Shown in pieces: positions 1-6,367 of a stretch of 8,309 bases of DNA (position 1 is its first letter; the number at the start of each line of letters is the position of its first letter). The notes under the pieces were generated by a model. That model saw only the letters and a program-made list of their open reading frames with translations, made no database searches and was not told the origin of the DNA. Origin of the DNA: an uncultured Peptococcaceae bacterium (GTDB lineage: Bacteria > Bacillota > Desulfotomaculia > Desulfotomaculales > Desulfocucumaceae); the NCBI GenBank assembly GCA_958417755.1, contig CATZDY010000115.1, forward strand, positions 1 through 8,309, read 5' to 3'. A program made the position numbers and the translations under genes.

Positions 1-2
1 AA

Positions 3-512
3 AAAGTAGAAAATTTATATCCCTTTGAACTGTCCGGCGGCATGTCCAGAAGAGTACTTATATCCACAGCAGTGTTAGGGAATCCAGCATTGATTGTTGC
101 TGATGAACCTACCCCTGGATTGCATATTGAAGTGGCAAAAAAGACCTTATCCTATTTTAGGGCTTTAGCCAATCAAGGAGTGGGAGTGCTTCTGATTACC
201 CATGATATGGAACTGGCCTTTGAAGTAGCAGATCGGATTGCAGTTTTTTATGCTGGTACCATGGTGGAGGAGGCATTGGTTTCAGATTTTGAGAAAGAGG
301 AAACTTTGCGCCATCCATATACCAAAGCCTTGTGGCGGGCATTGCCTCAAAATGGTTTTCAGCCCCATCCAGGGAATCAGCCTTATGCCCAAAATATGCC
401 CCAGGGGTGTCCCTTTGGGCCCCGTTGCGATCAATTTTCCGTTGCGTGTAAAGGGGACATTCCTGTTCGGCTTTTGCGTTGTGGGACTGTGCGTTGCATC
501 CATGCAGTATGA
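3..512 (+). CDS. Peptide/nickel-type ABC transporter ATPase, DppD/OppD-like (5' truncated)
   Basis: This is the C-terminal 169 residues of an ATP-binding subunit that would power import of oligopeptides, or nickel or another metal complex, through an Opp/Dpp/Nik-type permease at the inner face of the membrane. The reading frame is open to the window edge, so the ATG at 42 is internal: the ABC signature LSGGM (residues 10-14 of the visible part) straddles it. Walker B is LIVADEPT (30-37, D34/E35) and the H-loop His is in LLITHD (H67). The last ~75 residues are an oligo_HPY-type tail (RHPYTKAL, then GCPFGPRC and further cysteines), which is specific to this transporter family. Walker A and the Q-loop lie upstream of the window. 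The D-loop reads PGLH where family members usually have Asp in place of the His. Ten bases separate it from the next ATPase, so the two are surely co-transcribed. The substrate cannot be decided because permease and binding-protein genes are outside the window. Confidence 0.9.
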   Translation, partial: KVENLYPFELSGGMSRRVLISTAVLGNPALIVADEPTPGLHIEVAKKTLSYFRALANQGVGVLLITHDMELAFEVADRIAVFYAGTMVEEALVSDFEKEETLRHPYTKALWRALPQNGFQPHPGNQPYAQNMPQGCPFGPRCDQFSVACKGDIPVRLLRCGTVRCIHAV

Positions 513-522
513 GGAGTGAATC

Positions 523-1155
523 ATGATTGTAAAAGCAAATCATATATACTTTGCTTACCAAAAAAAAAATAGCCCCATTTTAAAGGACTTTCATATATCC
601 ATAGAAACCCAAGAAAGGGTAGGTCTTGTGGCACCCAGTGGCTATGGGAAAACCACAATTTGTAAAATTTTAGCTGGTTATCTTTGCCCCCAAATGGGTG
701 AGGTTACCTTGGATAATAAGCCCCTGGCCTCATACAAACATTATTGTCCTGTACAATTGATTTTTCAGCATCCTGAGGAGGCTGTCAATCCTCGCTTAAA
801 AATGCGGGAAACATTGGCAGAAGGTGATTGTGTTGAGCCCCGGATTCTGCAAGAGCTTGGGATAGAATCCCAATGGCTCAATCGCTTTCCCCATGAATTA
901 TCCGGTGGCGAGTTACAGCGTTTTTGTATCGCCCGGGCATTGGGCAAAAGAACTAAATTTATCTTAACAGATGAGATAACCACAATGTTGGATTTGATTA
1001 CCCAAAGTCAAATATGGAATTTTCTTTTAAAAGAAATCCACCAACGGGGTATTGGATTATTGATAGTATCCCATAGTGATGCTTTATTGGACAGGATTTG
1101 CACCCGTAAAGTTTTTTTGAAACCTGTTGATAAAAATGAAAATGAAATCAAGTGA
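523..1155 (+). CDS. Peptide/nickel-type ABC transporter ATPase, short OppF/NikE-like partner
   Basis: This is the second ATPase of the same importer, 210 aa and expected to form a heterodimer with the upstream subunit. All nucleotide-binding motifs are present in order: Walker A APSGYGKT (37-44, with Ala at the usual first Gly), Q-loop around Q82 (FQHPEEAVNP), signature LSGGE (126-130), Walker B FILTDE (D150/E151), a D-loop in TTMLD (153-157), and switch His 184 in IVSHSD. The FQxPxxxxNP and DEITTMLD patterns are characteristic of Opp/Dpp/Nik ATPases. It stops soon after the H-loop and lacks the oligo_HPY tail, so it is shorter than classical OppF/DppF (about 310-330 aa). The start is the ATG at 523, preceded by GAGGAG at 511-516. 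A run of ten A residues at 560-569 encodes Gln-Lys-Lys-Asn near the N-terminus. No convincing terminator follows. The fold is certain; the substrate is unknown. Confidence 0.93.
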   Translation: MIVKANHIYFAYQKKNSPILKDFHISIETQERVGLVAPSGYGKTTICKILAGYLCPQMGEVTLDNKPLASYKHYCPVQLIFQHPEEAVNPRLKMRETLAEGDCVEPRILQELGIESQWLNRFPHELSGGELQRFCIARALGKRTKFILTDEITTMLDLITQSQIWNFLLKEIHQRGIGLLIVSHSDALLDRICTRKVFLKPVDKNENEIK

Positions 1156-1400
1156 TTAATAGGGTAAAATTCTAATATTCTTTGCTAAGAGGTATATCCA
1201 AAATATTGTAATCAAATTATACATTCGGATTTTGTTTAGCTGTTAAGGATGCATCTTGAGGATAGAAAGGATTAAAAAGAGGAAGGCAGTTTGCTCTAAA
1301 AATTTTGATTGGATGTGCTATCCATAAGATCGGCACATTTATCTGGTTGCATGAGATGGAAATAAAAAATTTACCCACAAATTGGCACTCTTTTATTAGA

Positions 1401-1438
1401 AATATAGGAAAAAGTAGCAAAATACTTTTTCCTATATT
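1401..1438 (-). terminator. Perfect 16-bp stem-loop just downstream of the membrane protein gene
   Basis: Bases 1401-1416 and 1423-1438 are perfect reverse complements around a 6-base loop (GCAAAA). The stem begins six bases past the minus-strand stop codon at 1444-1446. Position suggests a terminator for that gene, and the arms carry A5/T5 tracts. No clean external U-tract follows on either strand, so it could instead be a processing or stabilising hairpin, or a bidirectional barrier between the converging transcription of the ABC operon and the minus-strand gene. Confidence 0.55.
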
Positions 1439-1443
1439 AGGAT

Positions 1444-1767
1444 TTAAGAAAATTGAGTCCAATTTTTTTTCATGAGAAGATAAGTGATGAGAGGAACAAT
1501 AATCGCTCCGATTAAAGCTGCAATGATGCTATAGGAACCAATGACAATATTTCCAATGAATGAAATGACTGCAGCAAGACAAATAAAATAGAATCCTAGC
1601 TTTTTAATTTGGAATAATATAATTGCACTTCCAACAACAATACATAAACCACCAATTACCATTAGCCAATTCACTGGTATTGCAATAGCAGCGATAATGT
1701 TTAGAATACAACCTATAATACTTAAAATAAAAATAATCCAAAGCCAAACTTTTAATCCTGTTGTCAT
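1444..1767 (-). CDS. Small four-helix integral membrane protein, unknown function
   Basis: I do not recognise the family. The product is 107 aa, almost entirely hydrophobic, with four predicted membrane helices at about residues 6-29, 32-53, 57-75 and 78-97. Basic residues sit between helices 2 and 3 (KK, 55-56) and at the C-terminal end (KK, 100-101), so both termini are probably cytoplasmic. No enzymatic motif is visible. The start is well supported: an AGGAGG (forward 1776-1781, read on the minus strand) lies eight bases before the ATG. The gene converges on the ABC operon, has a hairpin just after its stop, and is preceded by a long leader with a GC-richer island. Small multi-pass proteins of this size occur widely in Firmicutes as stress or envelope-associated proteins, but nothing here assigns a role. 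Confidence 0.75.
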   Translation of the reverse strand: MTTGLKVWLWIIFILSIIGCILNIIAAIAIPVNWLMVIGGLCIVVGSAIILFQIKKLGFYFICLAAVISFIGNIVIGSYSIIAALIGAIIVPLITYLLMKKNWTQFS

Positions 1768-2301
1768 TTCTTTAACCTCCTTTCTTTCTTTTAGGCATTG
1801 TAAAGTTAAATGAAAGTTGAGGACCGTCAGCCCTTCTGGTACAATGTTTCAGCACAAACCCAGGTACCTCCTTATAAAACATCATCTTTTATTAACGGTT
1901 GCTCTTCTTTCCACTTCTATCTTTCATGTTTACTTTACAGAGCCTTCTTTTATATATATTATACTACATATTTTAAAAAATTTAAGGATTTTTGTCATAT
2001 ATACACGCAATTAATTTTGTATTATTAATATTTTTGTAAGTACATGACTAATTTGGGCAGTCTGTAAGGGATTAAGCACTTTAGTACATATAATTAAAAA
2101 AATTTAAAATAATCTAAATAAGCTATCCTAATATAGGTTTTTATCGTTATTTTACATTTTTATACTATTTACTGGTTCTTAATTTTAGAAGCTTTTTTAA
2201 TATGAACTATTAAAAATATAAGCTATGAGATTTTAAAATAAACATAAAGAAAAGAAAAATTTCATAGGATTGGTAGTAGCAAAAAAAGAATGGGTGATAT
2301 A
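1768..2301. other. Long AT-rich intergenic region with divergent regulatory potential
   Basis: This region separates the minus-strand membrane protein gene from the plus-strand lysozyme. Nearest the membrane gene (about 1815-1880) it is clearly richer in G+C than the rest and could form structured leader RNA. A minus-strand TATAAT (forward 1958-1963) is a candidate -10 for the membrane gene and would give a leader of about 185 bases; its -35 is poor. From about 1950 to 2290 the sequence is extremely AT-rich and holds no plausible gene. It contains an all-AT inverted repeat at 2194-2216 (9-bp arms, 5-base loop). No clear promoter for the lysozyme could be picked out because TATA-like strings are everywhere. 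Confidence 0.5.
1776..1781 (-). promoter_or_regulatory. Ribosome binding site for the 107-aa membrane protein
   Basis: On the minus strand this reads AGGAGG, a full match to the 16S anti-Shine-Dalgarno core, eight bases before the ATG (1767-1765). It fixes the start of a gene whose composition alone would leave doubt. Confidence 0.8.
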
Positions 2302-3027
2302 ATGATCCAAGGTATTGATGTATCCAATTGGCAGGGAGAAATCAATTGGCCCAAAGTAGCTGACGCTGGTATAAAATTTGCTTTTATCAAAGCCACAGAA
2401 GGCCAATCCTATGTTGATCCAAGATTGCAAAGCAATGTATCTGGGGCCAAAATGGTGGGTCTGAAAATAGGATTGTATCATTTTTTAAGTGTTGGTGATG
2501 TTAATCCTTTAACACAGGCCAGGCATTTTGTTTCCACCATTAAGGATATCACTGCTGATTGGTTGGTATGTGATGTGGAGGAGCATAGCGACAATGTCTC
2601 AATGGTGGTTTCCCATACCCGAGAATGGTTGCAGGAAGTAGAATCTTTAACCCAAAAACGTCCGTTAATTTATACGTATCTTGACTATGCCAATACAGTA
2701 TTGGGGAACTCTTTTACCAATTGGCCTTTATGGATTGCCCAATATGGGGCGAGAGAACCATCAAAAACAGCATGGCCAACCTGGGTTTGTTGGCAATATA
2801 GTAATACAGGTGAGATTGATGGCATTTTGGGAAAGGTGGATTTGAATGATATGAAAGAGGACTTTTTTGCAGCCCAAGAGCCTGTGGAACCATGGAAGCT
2901 GGAGATTATGGAAAAAGCTTTGGATATAGGATTAATTACAGAAAGACATAATCCTGATGATCTGGCTCAAAAATGGTTCGTATTGGCTGTGGCCTTAAAT
3001 AGCCTAAAAATAATGGATAAGTTGTAA
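2302..3027 (+). CDS. GH25 family lysozyme (N-acetylmuramidase), no signal peptide
   Basis: This enzyme is predicted to hydrolyse the beta-1,4 bond between N-acetylmuramic acid and N-acetylglucosamine in peptidoglycan. The catalytic domain spans about residues 1-190 and shows the GH25 landmarks in order: GIDVSNWQG (4-12, with D6), FAFIKATEG (26-34), YHF (59-61), the DxE catalytic pair in CDVEE (D91, E93), PLIYTY (121-126), PLWIAQYG (142-149) and WQYS near the end (164-167). A separate short C-terminal segment (about 195-241) reads like the small helical GLITERHNPDD...KWFVLAVALN unit seen after linkers in other Firmicute and phage cell-wall hydrolases. The start at 2302 is preferred over the in-frame ATG at 2290 because GGGTGA (2292-2297) is well placed for it and the protein then begins right at the fold. 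There is no signal peptide, as in many phage endolysins, but no holin or other phage gene is nearby. Confidence 0.92.
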   Translation: MIQGIDVSNWQGEINWPKVADAGIKFAFIKATEGQSYVDPRLQSNVSGAKMVGLKIGLYHFLSVGDVNPLTQARHFVSTIKDITADWLVCDVEEHSDNVSMVVSHTREWLQEVESLTQKRPLIYTYLDYANTVLGNSFTNWPLWIAQYGAREPSKTAWPTWVCWQYSNTGEIDGILGKVDLNDMKEDFFAAQEPVEPWKLEIMEKALDIGLITERHNPDDLAQKWFVLAVALNSLKIMDKL

Positions 3028-3074
3028 AACCATTTTTCTTTATTATGATAGTATCTTTCTTTATGATAAAATGA

Positions 3075-3103
3075 TTGCACAGATGGAAATCCTTAGATAT
3101 AAT
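3075..3103 (+). promoter_or_regulatory. Sigma-A-type promoter for scfA
   Basis: A -35 TTGCAC (3075-3080) is followed after exactly 17 bases by a perfect -10 TATAAT (3098-3103). This is the best promoter in the window. Transcription would start near 3110, giving a leader of about 27 bases that carries the scfA ribosome binding site and argues against the upstream ATG at 3119 as start. Confidence 0.85.
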
Positions 3104-3136
3104 GAATAATGGACAAAAATGAAGGAGGCGTACAAG

Positions 3137-3286
3137 TTGGGGAAACATATTCATATAGTGAATCAAGGCAACCTAAAGGCCACAGTACAAGGTCGAGGTT
3201 GTGGTGAATGTCAGACTTCTTGTCAGTCTGCTTGCAAAACTTCTTGTACTGTTGGCAATCAGGCTTGCATCAAAGAAAATAAATAG
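3137..3286 (+). CDS. scfA: SCIFF ranthipeptide precursor (six cysteines in forty-five)
   Basis: This 49-residue peptide is the substrate of the adjacent radical SAM maturase. The N-terminal half (GKHIHIVNQGNLKATV) is the leader-like recognition part. The C-terminal half holds six cysteines at 22, 25, 29, 33, 37 and 44 in the SCIFF pattern CGECQTSCQSACKTSC...C. In this family the enzyme joins cysteine sulfur to a backbone carbon of an acceptor residue; in the characterised CteA the link spans Cys to a Thr five residues on, and C33/T38 has that spacing here (inference). The start is TTG at 3137, eight bases after AAGGAGG (3122-3128). An in-frame ATG at 3119 would give 55 aa but has no ribosome binding site and would consume this one. 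The gene has its own strong promoter and a terminator right after it. It is easily missed because of its size and TTG start. Confidence 0.95.
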   Translation: MGKHIHIVNQGNLKATVQGRGCGECQTSCQSACKTSCTVGNQACIKENK

Positions 3287-3294
3287 AAACAGAA

Positions 3295-3329
3295 AAAAAC
3301 CTAATCCAATGGGGTTGGGTTTTTCATTT
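3295..3329 (+). terminator. Intrinsic terminator/attenuator between scfA and scfB
   Basis: The arms 3295-3307 and 3312-3324 pair over 13 positions with only two G-U wobbles, around the four-base loop AATG. The 3' arm ends in a T5 tract. It begins nine bases after the scfA stop and ends just before the scfB ribosome binding site. No separate promoter for scfB is visible between it and the gene, so scfB is presumably made by read-through, which would keep peptide mRNA in excess over enzyme mRNA. Confidence 0.82.
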
Positions 3330-3337
3330 GGGGTGAA

Positions 3338-4690
3338 ATGATGATCCATAAATTTAACATCAATGATGTCTTGATGGTGTTGGATGTACATAGTGGTTCT
3401 GTATACAGATTTGATCCATTGGCCTGGGACTTAGTGGATGATTATTTATCATACAACCGGCAAGAATTAATCCGAAAATATGCCTTGTCTTATCATCCGA
3501 CAGAAATAGAAGAAACCTTAGATGAGTTGGATGCTTTGGTGGAAAGGGATTTGTTATTCAGTGCTGATCCTTTGGCTGGCGTATATGAACCAGTTGAACA
3601 GAAAATGATGAAAGCTCTTTGTCTCCATTTGGCTCATGATTGTAATTTGGGGTGTCGTTATTGTTTTGCTGGCCAAGGGAAATTTGGTGGTCAAGCAGGA
3701 TTTATGTCTGTTGAAGTGGGACGAGATGCCCTTGAACTTTTGTTTAAAAATTCTGGTTCCCGTCAACATGTAGAAGTTGATTTTTTTGGGGGAGAGCCCT
3801 TATTGAATCAAAAAGTAATGTTTCAATTGGTAGAGTATGGGAAAAAACGGGCCGTTGACTATGGGAAAGAAATTAGTTTTACTTTAACCACCAATGCTTT
3901 GCTTTTGAATCAAGAAGTTGCTCATTTTTTAAACCAACAAGATATGAATGTGGTATTGAGTATAGATGGTCGACCTGCAGTACATAATGCCATGCGTCCT
4001 TTGGTAGGTGGTGCTGATTCATATGCTTTGGTTGTGAAAAAAATCAAAGAATTTTTAAATACAAGAAATTATCAAAAATATTATGTGCGGGGCACATATA
4101 CCAACCACAATTTGGATTTCACTGCTGATGTATTGCATTTAGTAGACTTGGGATTCAAAGAAGTATCAATTGAACCAGTGATTGCTTCTTCAGAGGATGA
4201 ATATGCTTTACAGGATGAACATTTGCCCAACATTATGCGGGAATATGTTCGGTTAGCTGATATTATGCTAGAAAGAAAAGGCACAGAAAAGGAATTTCAT
4301 TTTTTTCATTTTAATCTGGATCTATCCGGTGGACCATGCTTACCGAAAAGATTAACAGGATGCAATGCTGGAGTTGAATATTTTGCCGTGGATCCCCAGG
4401 GAGATTTGTATCCTTGTCATCAGTTTGTAGGTCAAAAGGAATTTATAGTAGGGAATGTTTCCCAGGGGATCCTGCGTGAGGATATTCGTTCCTATTTTGC
4501 CCAATCTCATGTTTATGCCAAAGAGGATTGTCAAAAATGTTGGGCAAAATATTATTGCAGTGGAGGTTGTCACGCAGCTGCTTGGGCTTTTGGCGGGGAT
4601 ATCCTAAAACCTAATCCCTTTGCTTGTAAGTTAATGAAAAGGAGAATAGAATGTGCTCTTTATATGAAAACAGTTGCATCTGAATCGTAA
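3338..4690 (+). CDS. scfB: SCIFF maturase, radical SAM/SPASM thioether-forming enzyme
   Basis: This 450-residue cytoplasmic enzyme reductively cleaves S-adenosylmethionine to form thioether crosslinks in the ScfA peptide. Residues 1-80 form a PqqD-like RiPP recognition region that would grip the leader. The radical SAM core carries CNLGCRYC (C102, C106, C109), which binds the SAM-cleaving 4Fe-4S cluster, followed by FFGGEPLL (149-156) for SAM binding. The C-terminal SPASM domain has eight cysteines, at 334, 342, 360, 398, 401, 407, 411 and 430, enough for two auxiliary 4Fe-4S clusters; the CxxCxxxxxCxxxC run at 398-411 is typical. Length and layout match the SCIFF maturase family. GGGGTGA (3330-3336) sits one base before the ATG at 3338 and four before the next ATG at 3341; spacing in neighbouring genes favours 3341, so the protein may lack the first Met. 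The gene ends just before a GC-rich terminator. Confidence 0.96.
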   Translation: MMIHKFNINDVLMVLDVHSGSVYRFDPLAWDLVDDYLSYNRQELIRKYALSYHPTEIEETLDELDALVERDLLFSADPLAGVYEPVEQKMMKALCLHLAHDCNLGCRYCFAGQGKFGGQAGFMSVEVGRDALELLFKNSGSRQHVEVDFFGGEPLLNQKVMFQLVEYGKKRAVDYGKEISFTLTTNALLLNQEVAHFLNQQDMNVVLSIDGRPAVHNAMRPLVGGADSYALVVKKIKEFLNTRNYQKYYVRGTYTNHNLDFTADVLHLVDLGFKEVSIEPVIASSEDEYALQDEHLPNIMREYVRLADIMLERKGTEKEFHFFHFNLDLSGGPCLPKRLTGCNAGVEYFAVDPQGDLYPCHQFVGQKEFIVGNVSQGILREDIRSYFAQSHVYAKEDCQKCWAKYYCSGGCHAAAWAFGGDILKPNPFACKLMKRRIECALYMKTVASES

Positions 4691-4703
4691 AGGAGGATGC
4701 TAC

Positions 4704-4726
4704 GGGCCATTGGCCCTTATTTTTTC
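4704..4726 (+). terminator. Intrinsic terminator of the scf unit
   Basis: GGGCC (4704-4708) pairs with GGCCC (4712-4716) around the loop ATT, followed by TTATTTTTTC. It lies 13 bases after the scfB stop and insulates the scf genes from the peptidase downstream. Confidence 0.8.
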
Positions 4727-4737
4727 TTTAAGGCTAT
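4722..4737 (+). repeat. 16-bp direct repeat, copy 1 (TTTTCTTTAAGGCTAT)
   Basis: This identical 16-mer occurs again at 4846-4861. The first copy overlaps the end of the terminator T-tract after scfB; the second ends nine bases before the -10 of the M23 gene. No other copy was noticed in the window. It may be a regulator site, a duplication, or the scar of an insertion. Confidence 0.6.
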
Positions 4738-4845
4738 ATTTTGAGGGAATCCAGAGCAATGGACAATATGTTTAGTGAAATATAAGGGAAGGGGCATATA
4801 CCAAGTTGATAAACTTATATATTGGGATATTTGCATGATATAAGG

Positions 4846-4861
4846 TTTTCTTTAAGGCTAT
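4846..4861 (+). repeat. 16-bp direct repeat, copy 2, overlapping the M23 promoter
   Basis: This is the second exact copy of TTTTCTTTAAGGCTAT. It covers the place where the -35 of the downstream promoter should be, so a protein binding it could activate or block that promoter. Confidence 0.6.
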
Positions 4862-4867
4862 TGCTTA

Positions 4868-4876
4868 TGGTATAAT
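4868..4876 (+). promoter_or_regulatory. Extended -10 promoter for the LysM-M23 gene
   Basis: TGGTATAAT is a perfect extended -10 element (TGn plus TATAAT at 4871-4876). There is no good -35 at 16-18 bases upstream, which is normal for extended -10 promoters. Transcription would begin near 4883 and give a leader of about 100 bases, with a small hairpin at 4897-4915 (TTCCAT/ATGGAA arms). Confidence 0.7.
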
Positions 4877-4984
4877 AAATTTGTTTGTCGGTGCGTTTCC
4901 ATAGCATGTATGGAATTAATGGCCTAAAAGGTTATTAAATAATTGATTGACCAATTGATGATAAAAAATGAAGAGGTGATGCCT

Positions 4985-6367
4985 TTGCCCTTTAAAATAG
5001 GGAAACAACAAAAATTCATTAATAGGTTTTTGTCTGTAATACGTAAACCTATGGAACCTGCTTTTATTATTTCCATAGCATTTTATACCGTATTGATTAT
5101 GGTGGTATGTGGTGTAGTGGAAAATGAGTATAAAGTGTGGGCGGTTCAAGTCAATGGCAAAACGGTGGCGCAAGTAAGCAACCCTGCTGAAACTCGTATG
5201 CTTTTACGGGAATTAGCGGCTGAAAAATCTCAGAAATTAGAAAAACCAGTGGATATTGCGCCAGGGGTTAAAATTGTTCAAGTATATCCAGAAAACAATA
5301 CACGTTTACAAGGAAATGACTTGAAGAATGTATTAGGAAAAGATTTATCTTTTATTACCACTGGAGCTGTTTTGTTGGTGGATCATGATGTGAAATTGGT
5401 ATTGCGTGATAAAGAGGAAGCGAATTCACTTATTGCGAAATTAAAAGAACCCTATGCAGGGCCGAATACAAATGTTTCCTTTGAAGAAGATGTTTCTGTG
5501 AAGGAAATGGAAGTTAATTTTAATGAATTGGTTGATCAACGTAAGGGATTAGAGATTTTACAAGCAGATTGTGACAAACCACAAACCCATTGTATACAAG
5601 AAGGTGATACCCTTTGGAATATTGCCAGTGAGGCAGATATGTCAGTAGAGCAACTATTGGCTTTAAATCCCGACCTTTCCTCCGAAAGTCTCAAAGTAGG
5701 AGAGATTGTTGCCCTAAATACAGTGGAACCTGTTGTGAATGTTTTGGCTACGACAAAACAAACCGATATCCAACAGGTGGCTTATGCTGTAGAAGAGATA
5801 AGGGATAATAGTCTGTATTTTGGTGATGAAAAAGTGATTCAAGAGGGGAAAATGGGGCAAAAGGCCATTACCTATGAGATTACCCAACGCAATGGGGTCA
5901 TGGTGGATCGTAAGATTATCAAAGAAGATACTTTGGAAGAACCCCAAAATCAAATCGTAGCAAAAGGATCAAAATTTTTATTGGCTTCTCGGGCAGGAGG
6001 ATCCAGCAGCTTAGGATGGCCTAAAGTGGGGTCTTTGAATTCTCCTTTTGGCATGCGGAGTGGGCGTATGCATACAGGGATTGATATCAGCGGCAATACA
6101 GGTGATCCTGTGGCAGCCTCTGCTTCAGGTAAGGTGGTTCGAGCTACCTGGTATTCTGGTTATGGAAAATGTGTGGATATTCAGCATGATGAAGGTGTAA
6201 TCACTCGGTATGGTCATCTTTCTGAAATCAATGTAAGTAGTGGTGAATATGTGGAAAGAGGTCAGCTGATTGGAAAAGTTGGGACCACTGGCAGGGTGAC
6301 AGGGCCTCATTTGCATTTTGAAATCATTGTCAATGGTGAACAAAAAAATCCTTTGGATTATTTATAA
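4985..6367 (+). CDS. Membrane-anchored LysM-G5-M23 peptidoglycan endopeptidase
   Basis: This is a surface zinc metallopeptidase predicted to cut peptide cross-bridges or stems of peptidoglycan. From the TTG at 4985 it has 460 residues. A short basic cytoplasmic tail is followed by a membrane anchor (about 26-45), a ~150-residue extracellular region of unassigned fold, a LysM glycan-binding domain (about 201-246, IQEGDTLWNIASEADMSVEQLLALNP), a G5-like domain (about 252-328) and a C-terminal M23 domain (about 345-460). Zinc ligands are visible as HTGID (H363, D367) and HLH (H442, H444), with the catalytic-site GH in RYGHLS (H411). So it should be active, unlike degenerate M23 proteins. The frame is open further upstream (TTG 4943, ATG 4958), but the ribosome binding site GAGGTGA (4973-4979) is spaced for 4985. 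It is a single-gene unit with its own promoter and terminator. Confidence 0.92.
   Translation: MPFKIGKQQKFINRFLSVIRKPMEPAFIISIAFYTVLIMVVCGVVENEYKVWAVQVNGKTVAQVSNPAETRMLLRELAAEKSQKLEKPVDIAPGVKIVQVYPENNTRLQGNDLKNVLGKDLSFITTGAVLLVDHDVKLVLRDKEEANSLIAKLKEPYAGPNTNVSFEEDVSVKEMEVNFNELVDQRKGLEILQADCDKPQTHCIQEGDTLWNIASEADMSVEQLLALNPDLSSESLKVGEIVALNTVEPVVNVLATTKQTDIQQVAYAVEEIRDNSLYFGDEKVIQEGKMGQKAITYEITQRNGVMVDRKIIKEDTLEEPQNQIVAKGSKFLLASRAGGSSSLGWPKVGSLNSPFGMRSGRMHTGIDISGNTGDPVAASASGKVVRATWYSGYGKCVDIQHDEGVITRYGHLSEINVSSGEYVERGQLIGKVGTTGRVTGPHLHFEIIVNGEQKNPLDYL

Noticed and set aside
196..561. Minus-strand and alternate-frame open frames over the first ABC ATPase
   Set aside because: They are shadows of a gene with clear ABC motifs.
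1217..1462. 81-codon minus-strand open frame between the ABC operon and the membrane protein gene
   Set aside because: It lacks a ribosome binding site, overlaps the stop and hairpin of the real gene, and its residue make-up looks like translated AT-rich noise. A plus-strand frame without a start in the same stretch is no better.
1810..2028. 72- and 65-codon plus-strand open frames in the leader region
   Set aside because: They have no Shine-Dalgarno, low-complexity Phe/Tyr-rich ends, and run antisense to the membrane gene's leader.
1431..2137. 13-bp inverted pair CCTATATTAGGAT (1431-1443) and ATCCTAATATAGG (2125-2137) flanking the membrane protein gene, as if element ends
   Set aside because: One such match is expected by chance in a window this size, flanks do not extend the match, and no target duplication is visible.
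4697..4744. Short frame MLRAIGPYFFFKAIF preceded by AGGAGG just after scfB
   Set aside because: The AGGAGG abuts the ATG with no spacing and the frame is simply the terminator hairpin and its T-tract.
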